From NCBI RefSeq assembly GCF_000020585.3, contig NC_011138.3, positions 522,001 to 586,000 of the forward strand: a stretch of DNA of 64,000 bases, written 5' to 3'. The position numbers were made by a program, and so were the translations under genes. A model generated the notes under the pieces. The model saw only the letters and a program-made list of their open reading frames with translations, was not told where the DNA came from and did no database searches. Numbering within the stretch: position 1 is the first letter of the stretch; each line of letters opens with the position of its first letter. Shown here in pieces: positions 19,544 through 29,525 of the stretch. The DNA is from Alteromonas mediterranea DE (GTDB taxonomy: Bacteria > Pseudomonadota > Gammaproteobacteria > Enterobacterales > Alteromonadaceae).

Positions 19544-21316
19544 TTATGGTCGTTCTGTCACTATCTTAGGTGTTACGAAGATAAGAAGCTCACGTTTTTG
19601 TTGAAGCTGAGATGAGTTTCTAAATAGCGCGCCAACAAGGGGCAAATCACCAAATAGCGGTACTTTTGACACACCGTCAGAGCTGGTTTGCTGAAAAATA
19701 CCACCGAGCACAATGGTTTCACCATTTTCCACTAAGACTTGTGTCTTAATCTCTTGGGTGTCAATAGCTACGGCATCCCCTGTAGAGGTTGTTACCGTCT
19801 CACCTCGGGTATCTTGTGTCACCACTAAATCAAGAATAATGCGATTATCAGGGGTGATGTGCGGCGTTACTTTAAGCGACAGTACCGCTTTTTTGAATTC
19901 TACTGACGTAGCACCACTCGAGGTGGCTTGAACATAAGGAATTTCGGTACCTTGTTCAATGTACGCTTCGTGCTGGTTTGCAACGGTAATACGCGGGCTT
20001 GCAATAATTTCGCCCTTATTTTCCGATTCTAATGCAGACAGTTCCAAATCGAGTATGGTGCCATCTACCAAGCTGGCTATCTGAAAACCGATACTACCTG
20101 CTGCGCTGCTTACCGGAAGGTTAACATTAAGACGGTTTTCAATACTTGGCACAACGCCACCAGCAATGGTATCTGCACCTTCAATACTGCCTGATATGCC
20201 ATTGTCATCCTGGCGGTCACTAAAGCCCCAGCGCACGCCTAGCTGTTCATCAACGTCGTCTAGTACGGTAACCATGCGACTTTCAATAAGCACCTGTTTA
20301 ACCGGAATATCCAACGCATTGATCGTCTTTCTAGCTTCATCAATTGAGGCTAAAGTGTCGCGAATAAGTAAGGTATTAGTACGCTCGTCCACGGTCACTC
20401 CACCTCTTTCTGAAAGAATACCGCCTTCTGTCGACTTCAAAATAGTGGCAAGTGCCGCAGCCTTAGCGTAGTTAACTGAAATATTAACGGTGTGAAGCGG
20501 CGCTAAATCTGACACCTGCTTTTTCGATTGAAGGGCTTGTGTCTCGCGGGCTGAAAGCTCTTCAGCAGGCGCAATAAGAAGAATATTGCCTTCTAGGCGT
20601 TTATCTAGCCCTTTCACACGCAAAATCATATCTAGCGCTTGATCCCAGGGAACACCAGACAAACTGATCGTAACGTTTCCTGACACCGTGTCGGTGGTCA
20701 CAAGGTTAAAACCGTTAACCTGCGCAATAATTTGTAAAACTTGCCTAACAGGTACATCTTGAAAGTCGAGGGAAATAGGGTCGCCCGTGTACTTTTTCTC
20801 GGCTTCTAGTGCTTCTTGTTGTTCGCTATCCATGGGTGAAATGGCAATGCGAAGTACAGCGTCTTTAACCGTATTTCTAACGGTTACCGGACCTGAGTAG
20901 TTAATTTCTATTCTCGCACCATCTTTGTCTTCAAAGGTTTCTATGGTCGATACCATTGTGCCAAAGTCGGCTACATTTAACTCTAACAACTGGTCTTCGC
21001 CTAAGGTGGCGTTTGCCAGTGTAAGCGACACTTTACCTTGAGATTCTATAAGCTGAACTTTAGGAGCCTCACCTTCAAACTCGACTAAAGTGACTGCGGT
21101 ATTATTGGCAGCTTGCGTAAAGTCAATGTTGGTTATGGTTGAGCTTTTCGATAACGCATTTTGCGTTGCATTGGGGTCTACCAACATAGGCTCTTGCGCC
21201 TTTACTGGAGAGACCCGTAGCGTGAACGAAAATATCGCTGTTACAATGAAGGCCAGCCAATACCATCTAGGGGCTCTACGATTCAGAGATTTGTTAAATA
21301 TGTATCGTTCGGCCAT
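19544..21316 (-). CDS. pilQ: Type IV pilus secretin PilQ
   Basis: 590-aa outer-membrane secretin through which type IV pili leave the cell. A signal/anchor is near the N terminus (WLAFIVTAIFSFTLRVSPVKA), followed by an AMIN domain (about 60-155, peptidoglycan binding), an STN/N0 domain (about 170-230), an N1/NHN domain (about 260-330) and the secretin pore domain (about 370-585, including VPLFGDLPLVGALFR). The protein is short for PilQ because it carries one AMIN domain rather than two. Last gene of pilMNOPQ, starting 2 nt after the pilP stop. Confidence 0.96.
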   Translation of the reverse strand: MAERYIFNKSLNRRAPRWYWLAFIVTAIFSFTLRVSPVKAQEPMLVDPNATQNALSKSSTITNIDFTQAANNTAVTLVEFEGEAPKVQLIESQGKVSLTLANATLGEDQLLELNVADFGTMVSTIETFEDKDGARIEINYSGPVTVRNTVKDAVLRIAISPMDSEQQEALEAEKKYTGDPISLDFQDVPVRQVLQIIAQVNGFNLVTTDTVSGNVTISLSGVPWDQALDMILRVKGLDKRLEGNILLIAPAEELSARETQALQSKKQVSDLAPLHTVNISVNYAKAAALATILKSTEGGILSERGGVTVDERTNTLLIRDTLASIDEARKTINALDIPVKQVLIESRMVTVLDDVDEQLGVRWGFSDRQDDNGISGSIEGADTIAGGVVPSIENRLNVNLPVSSAAGSIGFQIASLVDGTILDLELSALESENKGEIIASPRITVANQHEAYIEQGTEIPYVQATSSGATSVEFKKAVLSLKVTPHITPDNRIILDLVVTQDTRGETVTTSTGDAVAIDTQEIKTQVLVENGETIVLGGIFQQTSSDGVSKVPLFGDLPLVGALFRNSSQLQQKRELLIFVTPKIVTERP

Positions 21317-21318
21317 GC

Positions 21319-21846
21319 TTACTCTCCCGCCTTCGATGCTGTAGTCATTGTTGTTGTTTTCCTTTGCCAGCAGCCGGCACCATCAGGTAATAATTGCTCA
21401 ATAGTAATCGAGTCAGTGTTAATTTGCGTAATTTTGCCATAAAACAAGCCAATACGACTCCCTACTTTAGCTTTATGTAGTACGCCATCATTACTTTTTA
21501 ATAAAGCCCATTTGTCACCTTTTACCGAAAAGTTACCGCTAAGCGCAAGGGCATCTACGCCATAGGCTTCAAGCGCTTGTTTGGGACGCTGAAAGTTTGG
21601 CTGCAAACAGTTTTCCACCCGCGACTTCGCTACGGGAACAGCGGCATTTCGAGGGCGATCAAACGGGCTTCTTAAATCACTCGCTGTATAGTTAAACGGC
21701 GGGTGAGTTTTAAACTCAGGGTAGGGTTCAACCTGTGGCTGAGCCCGCTCTTTAACGTTTTGTGTGTAGGCCTGTAAATCGTCGAGCTGCGGCGAACAGC
21801 CCGCTATCAAAAATAGCGTTATGAGAGATAAAAACGATCGGATCAT
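21319..21846 (-). CDS. pilP: Type IV pilus lipoprotein PilP
   Basis: 175-aa inner-membrane lipoprotein: lipobox LIAGC with the lipidated Cys near residue 17. PilP links the PilN/PilO inner-membrane complex to the periplasmic N0 domain of PilQ. The RSPFDRPRN segment is conserved, and the C-terminal beta domain contains LSGNFSVKGDKWALL. It overlaps the end of pilO by 4 nt (ATGA). Confidence 0.94.
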   Translation of the reverse strand: MIRSFLSLITLFLIAGCSPQLDDLQAYTQNVKERAQPQVEPYPEFKTHPPFNYTASDLRSPFDRPRNAAVPVAKSRVENCLQPNFQRPKQALEAYGVDALALSGNFSVKGDKWALLKSNDGVLHKAKVGSRIGLFYGKITQINTDSITIEQLLPDGAGCWQRKTTTMTTASKAGE

Positions 21847-22454
21847 TTTTCATCTCCTTCAAGTTCTGAGGCGCTTTCGGAGCGATAAGTCTTCGCCTGA
21901 AGTTTAAGCGATAGGCCGTTTGGCTGTCGCTTAATTTCGAAATCATGAAGGGTTACGATTCTCGGTAAATCTGCCACCTTCGCAACAAACTCGCCAAAGT
22001 TGTGATAGCCACCACTGACTTCCATTTCAATGGGAAGCTCGGTGTAGAATTCTTTGGGTACTTCCTGTTGCCAGTTAAGAAGCTCAAATGTAAGGCCTGA
22101 TGCTGTGCCCACGTAAGTAATATCGTCAAGTAGCCCAGGCGTTTCATTACTCGTGGGCAAGCTTTTAAGCATAGAAGAGAAATCTTCTCTTATTTGTTTT
22201 AGCTGCGCTTCATAGGCATCTAGATTAGCAGCAATACGATATTTCGCTTCGAACTGTAGTTTTAGCTCTTGCTCTTTTAGCTCGGCCGCATCTTGTATTG
22301 GTAGCTTGGGGCTGATTAGCAGGTAATAGCTTAACGCGCCCACCAAAATCGCCACAAAAGCGGCAACTACAATACGTACCTCATGGGGCCATATCGCGAT
22401 TTGTTCAAAATCGAGTTCGTTTAATTCTTTTAGTTTAGAAACGTCAAACTTCAT
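21843..22454 (-). CDS. pilO: Type IV pilus assembly protein PilO
   Basis: 203 aa. A short cytoplasmic N-terminal part is followed by one transmembrane helix (VVAAFVAILVGALSYYLLI), a periplasmic coiled coil and a ferredoxin-like fold. Forms the PilN-PilO heterodimer of the alignment subcomplex. The pilN stop and pilO start overlap by one base, and the pilP start overlaps its end, so translation is coupled. Confidence 0.94.
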   Translation of the reverse strand: MKFDVSKLKELNELDFEQIAIWPHEVRIVVAAFVAILVGALSYYLLISPKLPIQDAAELKEQELKLQFEAKYRIAANLDAYEAQLKQIREDFSSMLKSLPTSNETPGLLDDITYVGTASGLTFELLNWQQEVPKEFYTELPIEMEVSGGYHNFGEFVAKVADLPRIVTLHDFEIKRQPNGLSLKLQAKTYRSESASELEGDEK

Positions 22455-23035
22455 TATTTCTGCGCCTTACTACTCTCAACCTCTAGCGGAGCAACATTCG
22501 TATTTATTGAAAAGGTGAGCGTAAAGTTGCTAATGGCTCTTGCAGTGCTACTGTCAGATTTAATGGTAGAGAGCTCTGCGGCAACGAATACTTTAGAATT
22601 TTCTAACGCACGCATGAAGTCAGATAAGCGGTTATTAGAATCGCTTACTCCCTCTATTTCAATACGGTTGTTGGTGCGTGTCATCGTTTCAAAAGCCACG
22701 CCCGGTGGAACGAGTTTAGCTAATTCATCAAAAACGATAGGGGCAATATTTCGACTAGCTTGAAGCTGTTCAATTAGCGCCATACGCTGTTCTATTGCAC
22801 TCTTTTTTTCTTTTACGGTCTTAATCTCGCCAATTTGCGCATCGAGTATAGCGATTTCACGCTCAAGATATTGATTGCGCGAGTTTTGATTATTGATTTG
22901 CTGGTCAATGGCTTGACCGATAAACCAAAAAATTAAGCCCACAATGGCAGCCACGGCCAACAAGCCTGCTAAATATTGTTGTTTTTGATGTTGGCGCTGT
23001 TTTTCTCGCCAAGGCAATAAATTTACATGTGCCAT
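22454..23035 (-). CDS. pilN: Type IV pilus assembly protein PilN
   Basis: 193 aa. The N-terminal cytoplasmic peptide MAHVNLLPWREKQRQ carries the NLLPWR motif that binds PilM. Then comes a transmembrane helix (YLAGLLAVAAIVGLIFWFIG), a coiled coil and a periplasmic ferredoxin-like domain. It overlaps the 3' end of pilM by 13 nt. Confidence 0.95.
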   Translation of the reverse strand: MAHVNLLPWREKQRQHQKQQYLAGLLAVAAIVGLIFWFIGQAIDQQINNQNSRNQYLEREIAILDAQIGEIKTVKEKKSAIEQRMALIEQLQASRNIAPIVFDELAKLVPPGVAFETMTRTNNRIEIEGVSDSNNRLSDFMRALENSKVFVAAELSTIKSDSSTARAISNFTLTFSINTNVAPLEVESSKAQK

Positions 23036-24090
23036 GGCGTAAAGCTCCGGCTCGCCAACCCTGCGGCAATCGCAAGCTGAGGCGCTATCTTGTTAAGTCG
23101 AGTAATATCAAGTTTAGGGTTAATTGTCATATTGCTAAAGGGATTAAAGCAATTCACATCAAGGCCTAAGTCTTGTTTTAGGATATCGACAAGAGGTGCT
23201 ATCGTCGCCGCTCCACCGCTAAAGAGTATTTTGGTTGGGCGCTCTGCGTGTAACGTACTCATGTACATTTGTATAGCGCGATTGATGTTCTGCTGAAGGT
23301 TGGCAGCAAAAATGGGGAGTGTATCTTCAACCCAGTTTCCTGACAGTGTGCCATCAAGAAGCTGGCGTTCTGCTGTTTCGCGCTCAACCATGTGAATTGC
23401 GCTGATATCATTGACTAACTGGTTTAGGCCAAACGCGTGCTCTTTCGTGTAAATAACATCGCCGTTTTTAATTACACATATTTGGAGCAAAGACGCCCCC
23501 ACATTAACGCAACAAAGGGGTTCATCTTCTACGTGAGGCGTATGAAAAAAATCCAGTGCATTGCCGATGGCGTAATTTTCCATATCGACAATTTTAGGCT
23601 CGAAATTAGCTTCTCTGGCTAGCAATAGTCGACTGTCTACCAGATCTTTATGTGCCGCAGTTAGCAGTACGTTTACTTTACCGGTGTGCGTGGCACTTGG
23701 CCCCATCTCTTCAAAGTCTAAATATACTTCTTCAAGTGGGTAGGGGATAAGGCTGTCGGCCTCAATTTCAATCTGATTTTCTAAATCGTAATCGTTTTGC
23801 TCGGGTTCCATGTAAACGATTTTACTGATGACTGAGGTCCCCGCGACCGCCACATTGGCCAGCTTTAACTTGGTTTTCAGTGATTTTCGAATTTTTTTCA
23901 AGGCGATACTGACCGATTCATAATCTTTAATATCGCGTTCAGAAAAAGCAATTTTATTAATGGGTTCACAAGCATACCCTTGAAGGACAAAACCCTCTTT
24001 CGATTGCTCTAACCACACCGCTTTTATTTGACGCGTGCCTATATCTAAGCCCACAATGGGTGGCAGCTTGTTTTTAAACAGCGATTTCAT
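23023..24090 (-). CDS. pilM: Type IV pilus assembly ATPase-like protein PilM
   Basis: Actin/FtsA-fold cytoplasmic protein that binds the PilN tail. The phosphate-1 loop is GLDIGTRQIKAVWLEQ, and the C-terminal nucleotide-binding GG is in ILFSGGAATIAPL. The open frame goes to 24132; I prefer the ATG at 24090 (MKSLFKNKLPPIVGLDIG), the usual family start, although only a weak CTGGA precedes it. That gives 355 aa. It heads pilMNOPQ and is divergent from mrcA, an arrangement common in gammaproteobacteria. Confidence 0.95.
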   Translation of the reverse strand: MKSLFKNKLPPIVGLDIGTRQIKAVWLEQSKEGFVLQGYACEPINKIAFSERDIKDYESVSIALKKIRKSLKTKLKLANVAVAGTSVISKIVYMEPEQNDYDLENQIEIEADSLIPYPLEEVYLDFEEMGPSATHTGKVNVLLTAAHKDLVDSRLLLAREANFEPKIVDMENYAIGNALDFFHTPHVEDEPLCCVNVGASLLQICVIKNGDVIYTKEHAFGLNQLVNDISAIHMVERETAERQLLDGTLSGNWVEDTLPIFAANLQQNINRAIQMYMSTLHAERPTKILFSGGAATIAPLVDILKQDLGLDVNCFNPFSNMTINPKLDITRLNKIAPQLAIAAGLASRSFTPWHM

Positions 24091-24177
24091 GTGCAAGTGT
24101 CCAGTTTCAATGGTAGTCGCTCTAAAGTACAATATTACTCTATTAGTATTGTGCGTATGGTTCTACAGATAACACAT

Positions 24178-24194
24178 ACGTATAAAATATACGT
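24178..24194. promoter_or_regulatory. Perfect palindrome in the pilM/mrcA promoter region
   Basis: ACGTATA, AAA, TATACGT: a perfect 7-3-7 inverted repeat 32 nt before the mrcA GTG. TATAAA inside it could be a -10 element. A second copy of one half (GCGTATG) lies about 25 nt upstream. No known regulator could be assigned. Confidence 0.4.
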
Positions 24195-24226
24195 CATTTC
24201 AACAAAATGTCTTGGTATCCGTTACA

Positions 24227-26890
24227 GTGAAGTACATCAAACCACTTATATTATTTAGCTTCCTATCAGGCCTTATTGGTGTTGCAGCACTGGTAGGTAT
24301 TTACTTTTATATCAAACCTGACCTACCAAGTGTTACTGTACTTAAGGATGTACGACTGCAAACACCAATGCAAATATACACCAAAGACGGAAAACTTATT
24401 TCTCAGTATGGAGTTAAACGGCGGATCCCGGTAAAACTTGAGGAAGTACCTCAAGAATTAATTGACGCCATACTTGCTACCGAAGACAGTCGCTTCTTTG
24501 AACACCATGGTATTGACCCCATTGGCATTATGCGGGCTGCGGTAAGCTTAGTACTAACTGGCGAAAAACGTCAGGGCGCAAGTACCTTGACCATGCAGCT
24601 AGCGCGAGGCTTCTTTCTTACTCGTGAAAAAACATATATCAGAAAGATAAAAGAAATCTTTATTGCTTTACACATGGAGCAGGAGCTTTCTAAACAAGAT
24701 ATTCTCGAACTCTACCTTAACAAAATTGAATTAGGCCACAGAGCGTTTGGCTTTGGTGCTGCGGCTCAGGTGTATTACGGAAAGCCGCTCAACGAGCTTT
24801 CTTTGGCGCAAATAGCTACCATCGCCGGTCTTCCTAAAGCCCCTTCTGTACTCAACCCCATTAGTGGGCCCGAGCGGTCAGTGGAACGCCGCCGCGTAGT
24901 ATTGCTGCGTATGCTAGATGAAGAATACATTACTAAAGCACAATTTGATGAAGCAGCGAGTGCGCCTGTTACCGCTAAGAAGCATGGTGCCGAAATTGAG
25001 GTAGATGCACCTTATCTCGCCGACACCATTTACAACGAAATGGTTGAAATTTACGGGAAGGAAGAGGCAGAAACCGGTGGGTATCAGGTGTTTGCGACTG
25101 CAACGTCTGAGCTTCAGCTCGCCGCACAACGGGCTGTTGTGCGAAACTTACACGACTACGACGAGCGTCATGGTTATAAAGGCCCTCTTGGTTACTTATG
25201 GAATATCCCTAAGTCCGAGAGTAAAGATGAAAAAATCCCTGAACTGTCATTGAGCTTCGACATAAGCAATAAAACCTCAAGAGATGACTGGGACAATACG
25301 TCTATTATTCGAGTACTAGAAGAGGTGCCTCACATCAAGCCTCTGATGCCGTCTGTTGTGACCAAGGTAGACGAGCAATCTATAGATGTACTGTCTGTAG
25401 ATGGTGAAACTCGCACAATAGCTTGGGACGGGCTGGATTGGGCGCGCCGCTACATCACAGACTTTAGGCAGGGCAGCGACCCTAAAACCGCTTCAGATGT
25501 GACCCAAGAAGGGGCTGTTATTTATATTAGACAGCAAGAAGCACAGTGGCGTATTTCGCAAATTCCCGAAGTCAGCGGCGCATTTATCGCGCTTAATCCA
25601 GAAAACGGTGCAGTTGAAGCGGTAGTAGGCGGTTATAGCTTCTATCAAAGTCAGTTCAACCGCGCTACCCAGGCTAGGCGTCAAGTGGGTTCGAATATCA
25701 AGCCGTTTGTGTATTCTGCTGCCATCAATAGCGGCTATACCTTAGCGTCCATTATTAACGATGCCCCGATTAATCAGTGGAATGCTGCTACAGGCGTTGC
25801 TTGGCGCCCGCAAAACTCTCCCGCTGAGTACGACGGGCCAATAAGAATGCGTAAGGCGCTTGGTAAGTCTAAAAACGTAGTGTCGGTTAGACTGTTGCGC
25901 GGTGTGGGGCTGAGAGAAACCGCCGACTACTTAACCCGTTTTGGCTTTAATAAAGATGATATTCCACTAGATGAAACGGTATCTTTGGGGTCGAGTTCTC
26001 ATACACCGCTTGAAGTGGTAAGAGGCATGTCGGTTATCGCTAACGGCGGTTACTTAGTCAATCCCCATTTCATCAGTAAAGTGTTGGATGAAAACGGTGA
26101 TGAGCTTTGGAAAGCGAACCCCGTGTGGGCGTGTAATCGTTGTGAAAGTCAAAGCGAGGCTGAAATATTGCCAGAAGATGACGAGGCTGACATTGAAGCC
26201 TTGCTTGCCGCGGAACTAAATCAAGACATTATACTTGGCGACGCCGGTGGCGAAGAAGATGCACAGAAAGTGATCGCCCCTCAAGTTATCACTGCGCAAA
26301 ACGCCTTCTTAGTGGCGGAAATGATGCGTACCGCCGTTCGGGCTAATGGCAATTGGAGTAAGAAAACCTATTGGTTGGGCACAGGCTGGCGAGCACGAAA
26401 TATACTTCAGCGAACTGACATTGCCGGTAAAACGGGTACTACAAACGACTCTCGAGATACCTGGTTTAGTGGATTCCACAAAGATCTCGTTGCTACGGCT
26501 TGGGTGGGCTTTGACAATATGGGTCGGCAGTTGGGTCGCGCCACGCGAAACCAAAACCTTATAAACAAAAATCCAGAAAAATTTAACTGGATAGGCAATG
26601 CACTTATTGGCACGGAAGACGGCGCTAAGGCGGCGGGACCGGCGTGGATTAGGTTTATGCAAAAGGCGTTAAAAGATAAACCTCATACGCCTATGCCCGT
26701 GCCAGAAGATATTGTGCGGGTTCGCATTGATCGTACCAGTGGGAAGTTGACCCGACGTACAGACCATACGACACTATTTGAATATTTCCTGCAAGGCACA
26801 GAACCAACTACCTATGTTCGCGATGACGAGGTGCTGGACCCTGCCACGCAGGATAAAGCGACTGCGCCAGAGCCAGAAGAAATATTCTAA
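24227..26890 (+). CDS. mrcA: Penicillin-binding protein 1A (bifunctional transglycosylase/transpeptidase)
   Basis: Class A PBP that polymerises and cross-links peptidoglycan. It has a short cytoplasmic tail, a transmembrane helix (LILFSFLSGLIGVAALVGIYFYI), a GT51 domain with the catalytic Glu in ATEDSRFFEHHGID, an OB-like insert, and a transpeptidase with the SxxK motif SNIK (RRQVGSNIKPFVYS) and KTG in IAGKTGTTNDSRDTWFSG. The ORF can be opened at TTG 24212, but GTG 24227 (V/M-KYIKPLILFS) aligns with the E. coli PBP1A start, giving 887 aa. Neither start has a good ribosome-binding site. An acidic insert (PEDDEADIEALLAAELNQ) lies between the transpeptidase motifs. Confidence 0.95.
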   Translation: MKYIKPLILFSFLSGLIGVAALVGIYFYIKPDLPSVTVLKDVRLQTPMQIYTKDGKLISQYGVKRRIPVKLEEVPQELIDAILATEDSRFFEHHGIDPIGIMRAAVSLVLTGEKRQGASTLTMQLARGFFLTREKTYIRKIKEIFIALHMEQELSKQDILELYLNKIELGHRAFGFGAAAQVYYGKPLNELSLAQIATIAGLPKAPSVLNPISGPERSVERRRVVLLRMLDEEYITKAQFDEAASAPVTAKKHGAEIEVDAPYLADTIYNEMVEIYGKEEAETGGYQVFATATSELQLAAQRAVVRNLHDYDERHGYKGPLGYLWNIPKSESKDEKIPELSLSFDISNKTSRDDWDNTSIIRVLEEVPHIKPLMPSVVTKVDEQSIDVLSVDGETRTIAWDGLDWARRYITDFRQGSDPKTASDVTQEGAVIYIRQQEAQWRISQIPEVSGAFIALNPENGAVEAVVGGYSFYQSQFNRATQARRQVGSNIKPFVYSAAINSGYTLASIINDAPINQWNAATGVAWRPQNSPAEYDGPIRMRKALGKSKNVVSVRLLRGVGLRETADYLTRFGFNKDDIPLDETVSLGSSSHTPLEVVRGMSVIANGGYLVNPHFISKVLDENGDELWKANPVWACNRCESQSEAEILPEDDEADIEALLAAELNQDIILGDAGGEEDAQKVIAPQVITAQNAFLVAEMMRTAVRANGNWSKKTYWLGTGWRARNILQRTDIAGKTGTTNDSRDTWFSGFHKDLVATAWVGFDNMGRQLGRATRNQNLINKNPEKFNWIGNALIGTEDGAKAAGPAWIRFMQKALKDKPHTPMPVPEDIVRVRIDRTSGKLTRRTDHTTLFEYFLQGTEPTTYVRDDEVLDPATQDKATAPEPEEIF

Positions 26891-26968
26891 TTATAAGCAG
26901 GCACGTTTTAGGCGTGCCGCTTCGGGCTTAGGCGATGTATTTTGCCTGAACACATTATCGGAAATCCA

Positions 26969-28660
26969 ATGTCAGAAGATTCACAGCGATATCTTTATAT
27001 TCCTCACGCCGGCCCTTCATTGCTGGAAACCCCCCTACTTAATAAAGGCAGTGCCTTTAACGCTCGCGAGCGGGCTGCGTTCAACCTAACAGGGTTAGTT
27101 CCACCTCGATATGAAACCATAGAAGAGCAGGTGGAACGCGCTTACATGCAATATAGCAGCTTTGATGAAGCGCTTAATAAGCACATTTATTTGCGCGCCA
27201 TTCAAGACAACAACGAAACGCTGTTTTACCGCCTCATTCAAAAACATATCGATGAGATGATGCCTATCATCTATACACCGACGGTGGGAGATGCCTGTGA
27301 GCAGTTTTCTGATATATACCGCAGTTCACGCGGTCTCTTTGTATCTTATGAAGAGCGTCATCAGCTAGACGACATTGTACGAAATGCGACTAAACGCAAA
27401 GTGAAGGTGATTGTTGTTACCGACGGTGAGCGTATTTTGGGTCTAGGTGACCAAGGTATCGGCGGTATGGGTATTCCTATTGGTAAGCTTTCATTGTACA
27501 CCGCTTGTGGGGGTATTAGCCCAGCATATACCTTACCGGTAATGCTTGATGTGGGTACTAACAACGAAAAGCTCTTGAACGACCCTATGTACATGGGGGC
27601 CCGCCATCCGCGCATTGGTCAGGAGGAGTACGATGAGTTCGTAGACATGTTTATCAAGGCGGTTAAGCGCCGCTGGCCTGATGTCATGATCCAGTTTGAA
27701 GACTTCGCACAGCCAAACGCTATGCCTTTGCTTAATCGCTATCGCAATGAAGTGTGTTGCTTTAACGACGATATTCAAGGTACCGCTGCGGTAACGCTTG
27801 GTACCATTTTAGCGGCCTGTAAAACTAAGCAGCAGAAGCTTAGCGACATGAAAGTTGTGTTTGTGGGCGCGGGTTCAGCGGGCTGTGGCATTGCCGAGAT
27901 GCTTATACAGCAAATGGTCTTTGAAGGTCTAAGTGATGAACAAGCGCGTAAGCAAGTCTTTATGATAGACCGCTTTGGCTTGGTAACCGAAGGCATGGAA
28001 GGCTTGCGCGACTTTCAACAAAAGCTTCAGCAGAAGCAAGCCGATTTAGCTGAGTGGACATTCAGTGGTGATTACGCATCGTTACTTGATGTTATGCACT
28101 GTGCGCAACCAGATGTTCTCATTGGTGTTTCAGGACAGCCTGGTTTGTTCACCGAACAAGTTATTCGCGCCATGAAGCAAGGTTGCGAATTACCTATTAT
28201 CTTCCCGCTGAGTAACCCATCTCGACAAGTAGAAGCGCGACCTGAGCAGGTTATCGAGTGGACAGAAGGCGAGGTTATTATCGCAACAGGTAGCCCGTTT
28301 AAACCTGTTGAGTACAACGGCAAAGTTATTCCAATTGCGCAATGTAACAACTCCTATATTTTCCCTGGCATTGGCCTTGGGGTTGTCGCTTCAAAAGCGA
28401 AGTTAATAAGTGATGAAATGCTAATGGCTGCAAGTAACGCACTTGCAGCGGCGTCGCCATTAGTCAACACAGGGTTGGGGTCGCTGCTACCCCCGCTAGC
28501 TGCAATTGCTGAAATAAGCCGTGAGATTGCTTTTGAAGTGGGAAAGGTGGCGATGGAGCAGGGGCTTGCCTTGGAAATGTCAGATGACGCACTACGCGAC
28601 AGCATAGAGCGCAACTTCTGGAAAGCGGAATATCGCCCGTATAAACGCGTGAGTATTTAA
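26969..28660 (+). CDS. maeA: NAD-dependent malic enzyme (oxaloacetate-decarboxylating)
   Basis: Converts malate + NAD+ to pyruvate + CO2 + NADH. 563 aa from the ATG at 26969. The frame opens at TTG 26942, but the ATG gives the family start ([19 protein letters not shown]). It is nearly collinear with E. coli MaeA: malic signature [17 protein letters not shown], catalytic [22 protein letters not shown], metal-binding EDFAQPNA and [14 protein letters not shown]-binding [12 protein letters not shown] single-gene unit with its own terminator. Confidence 0.96.
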   Translation: MSEDSQRYLYIPHAGPSLLETPLLNKGSAFNARERAAFNLTGLVPPRYETIEEQVERAYMQYSSFDEALNKHIYLRAIQDNNETLFYRLIQKHIDEMMPIIYTPTVGDACEQFSDIYRSSRGLFVSYEERHQLDDIVRNATKRKVKVIVVTDGERILGLGDQGIGGMGIPIGKLSLYTACGGISPAYTLPVMLDVGTNNEKLLNDPMYMGARHPRIGQEEYDEFVDMFIKAVKRRWPDVMIQFEDFAQPNAMPLLNRYRNEVCCFNDDIQGTAAVTLGTILAACKTKQQKLSDMKVVFVGAGSAGCGIAEMLIQQMVFEGLSDEQARKQVFMIDRFGLVTEGMEGLRDFQQKLQQKQADLAEWTFSGDYASLLDVMHCAQPDVLIGVSGQPGLFTEQVIRAMKQGCELPIIFPLSNPSRQVEARPEQVIEWTEGEVIIATGSPFKPVEYNGKVIPIAQCNNSYIFPGIGLGVVASKAKLISDEMLMAASNALAAASPLVNTGLGSLLPPLAAIAEISREIAFEVGKVAMEQGLALEMSDDALRDSIERNFWKAEYRPYKRVSI

Positions 28661-28677
28661 AATTTCACGCAAGTTTT

Positions 28678-28704
28678 AAAAAGCAGGCTGAGCCTGCTTT
28701 TTTT
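28678..28704 (+). terminator. Intrinsic terminator after maeA
   Basis: AAAAAGCAGGC, TGA loop, GCCTGCTTTTT then TT. The perfect 11-bp stem lies 17 nt after the maeA stop. Confidence 0.9.
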
Positions 28705-28965
28705 GTACCTGCAGTTAGTACACTCGAATTTTATATAAGTCAGTTCAACGAATGACGGCGCTTTATCGCGGGTATTTTGTTCATTTAGAAAATAGAGTGA
28801 CAGCGCTTTGTAAAAAGGTGTTGCAGATGCGCAACATCTCATGGCCAAAACCTCCCTTATAACACTTTTATTTATCTTAAAATATTGATTTAATTAGATT
28901 ATTTATTTTTGGCATAATGGTTGATACATCTCGTTAGAAGCCAAAAGGAGCAAGAGGTGTTATTG

Positions 28966-29235
28966 ATGACAAAAAAGACGAACAGTAAGCGAAGTTCTTT
29001 CTACTCGCGCGTGATAAAGCGCTCATTTTCTACGTCATTAGTGATGGCCGCTCTTGCTACCCTTGCTGCATGCGATGGCTCCCATATCAACGATGAAGCA
29101 CATTTAAAGGCAGCGTCCTCTAGTAGTCATGCCTCTCCTCAACCTTCTTCAAAAACGTCCCTAGATGAAGGGCAAGAGATGTTTGCTTATTTAGATGAGT
29201 CAGAGCTCATTGATGCCTATTACGAAGTTAAGTGA
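28966..29235 (+). CDS. Small putative lipoprotein of unknown function
   Basis: 89 aa from ATG 28966 (the frame extends to TTG 28921). A long basic N-terminal region (KKTNSKRSSFYSRVIKR) leads into a hydrophobic stretch ending LATLAAC, a lipobox with Cys near residue 36. The short, Ser-rich and then acidic tail ends LDESELIDAYYEVK. GAGG lies 8 nt upstream of the ATG. The signal region is unusually long for a lipoprotein. I do not recognise the family. Confidence 0.6.
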   Translation: MTKKTNSKRSSFYSRVIKRSFSTSLVMAALATLAACDGSHINDEAHLKAASSSSHASPQPSSKTSLDEGQEMFAYLDESELIDAYYEVK

Positions 29236-29351
29236 TTCGTTAGTAAGGTTTTAACACTATCGCTATTCCCCCGTGTCGCCTCAAGTAATGCGGTATTGGT
29301 GATTATCGAATAGTACCAGTTTGCGGGCAAAGGACTGCTCGCCTTTTATTC

Positions 29352-29393
29352 AAAAAAACCGCACGTTGTATTAATGCAATGTGTGGTTTTTTT
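29352..29393 (+). terminator. Intrinsic terminator after the small lipoprotein gene
   Basis: AAAAAAACCGCACGTTG pairs across an 8-nt loop with CAATGTGTGGTTTTTTT (one G-T pair). The 17-bp stem with its T-run lies 116 nt after the stop. Confidence 0.8.
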
Positions 29394-29525
29394 ATGTCAG
29401 TAAACTTATATTGCTGTTTATTAATCGACTGCTATGCGCCATAAGCCTTTAAAAGTTGTTCTTTATAGCCAAGTATTACCGTAGATATGATTTACGAAAC
29501 AAATAAACTATGAGAAGGAATTGCT

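Noticed and set aside
24212..24226. TTG as mrcA start
   Set aside because: The GTG at 24227 aligns with the known PBP1A N terminus; the TTG adds five residues with no support.
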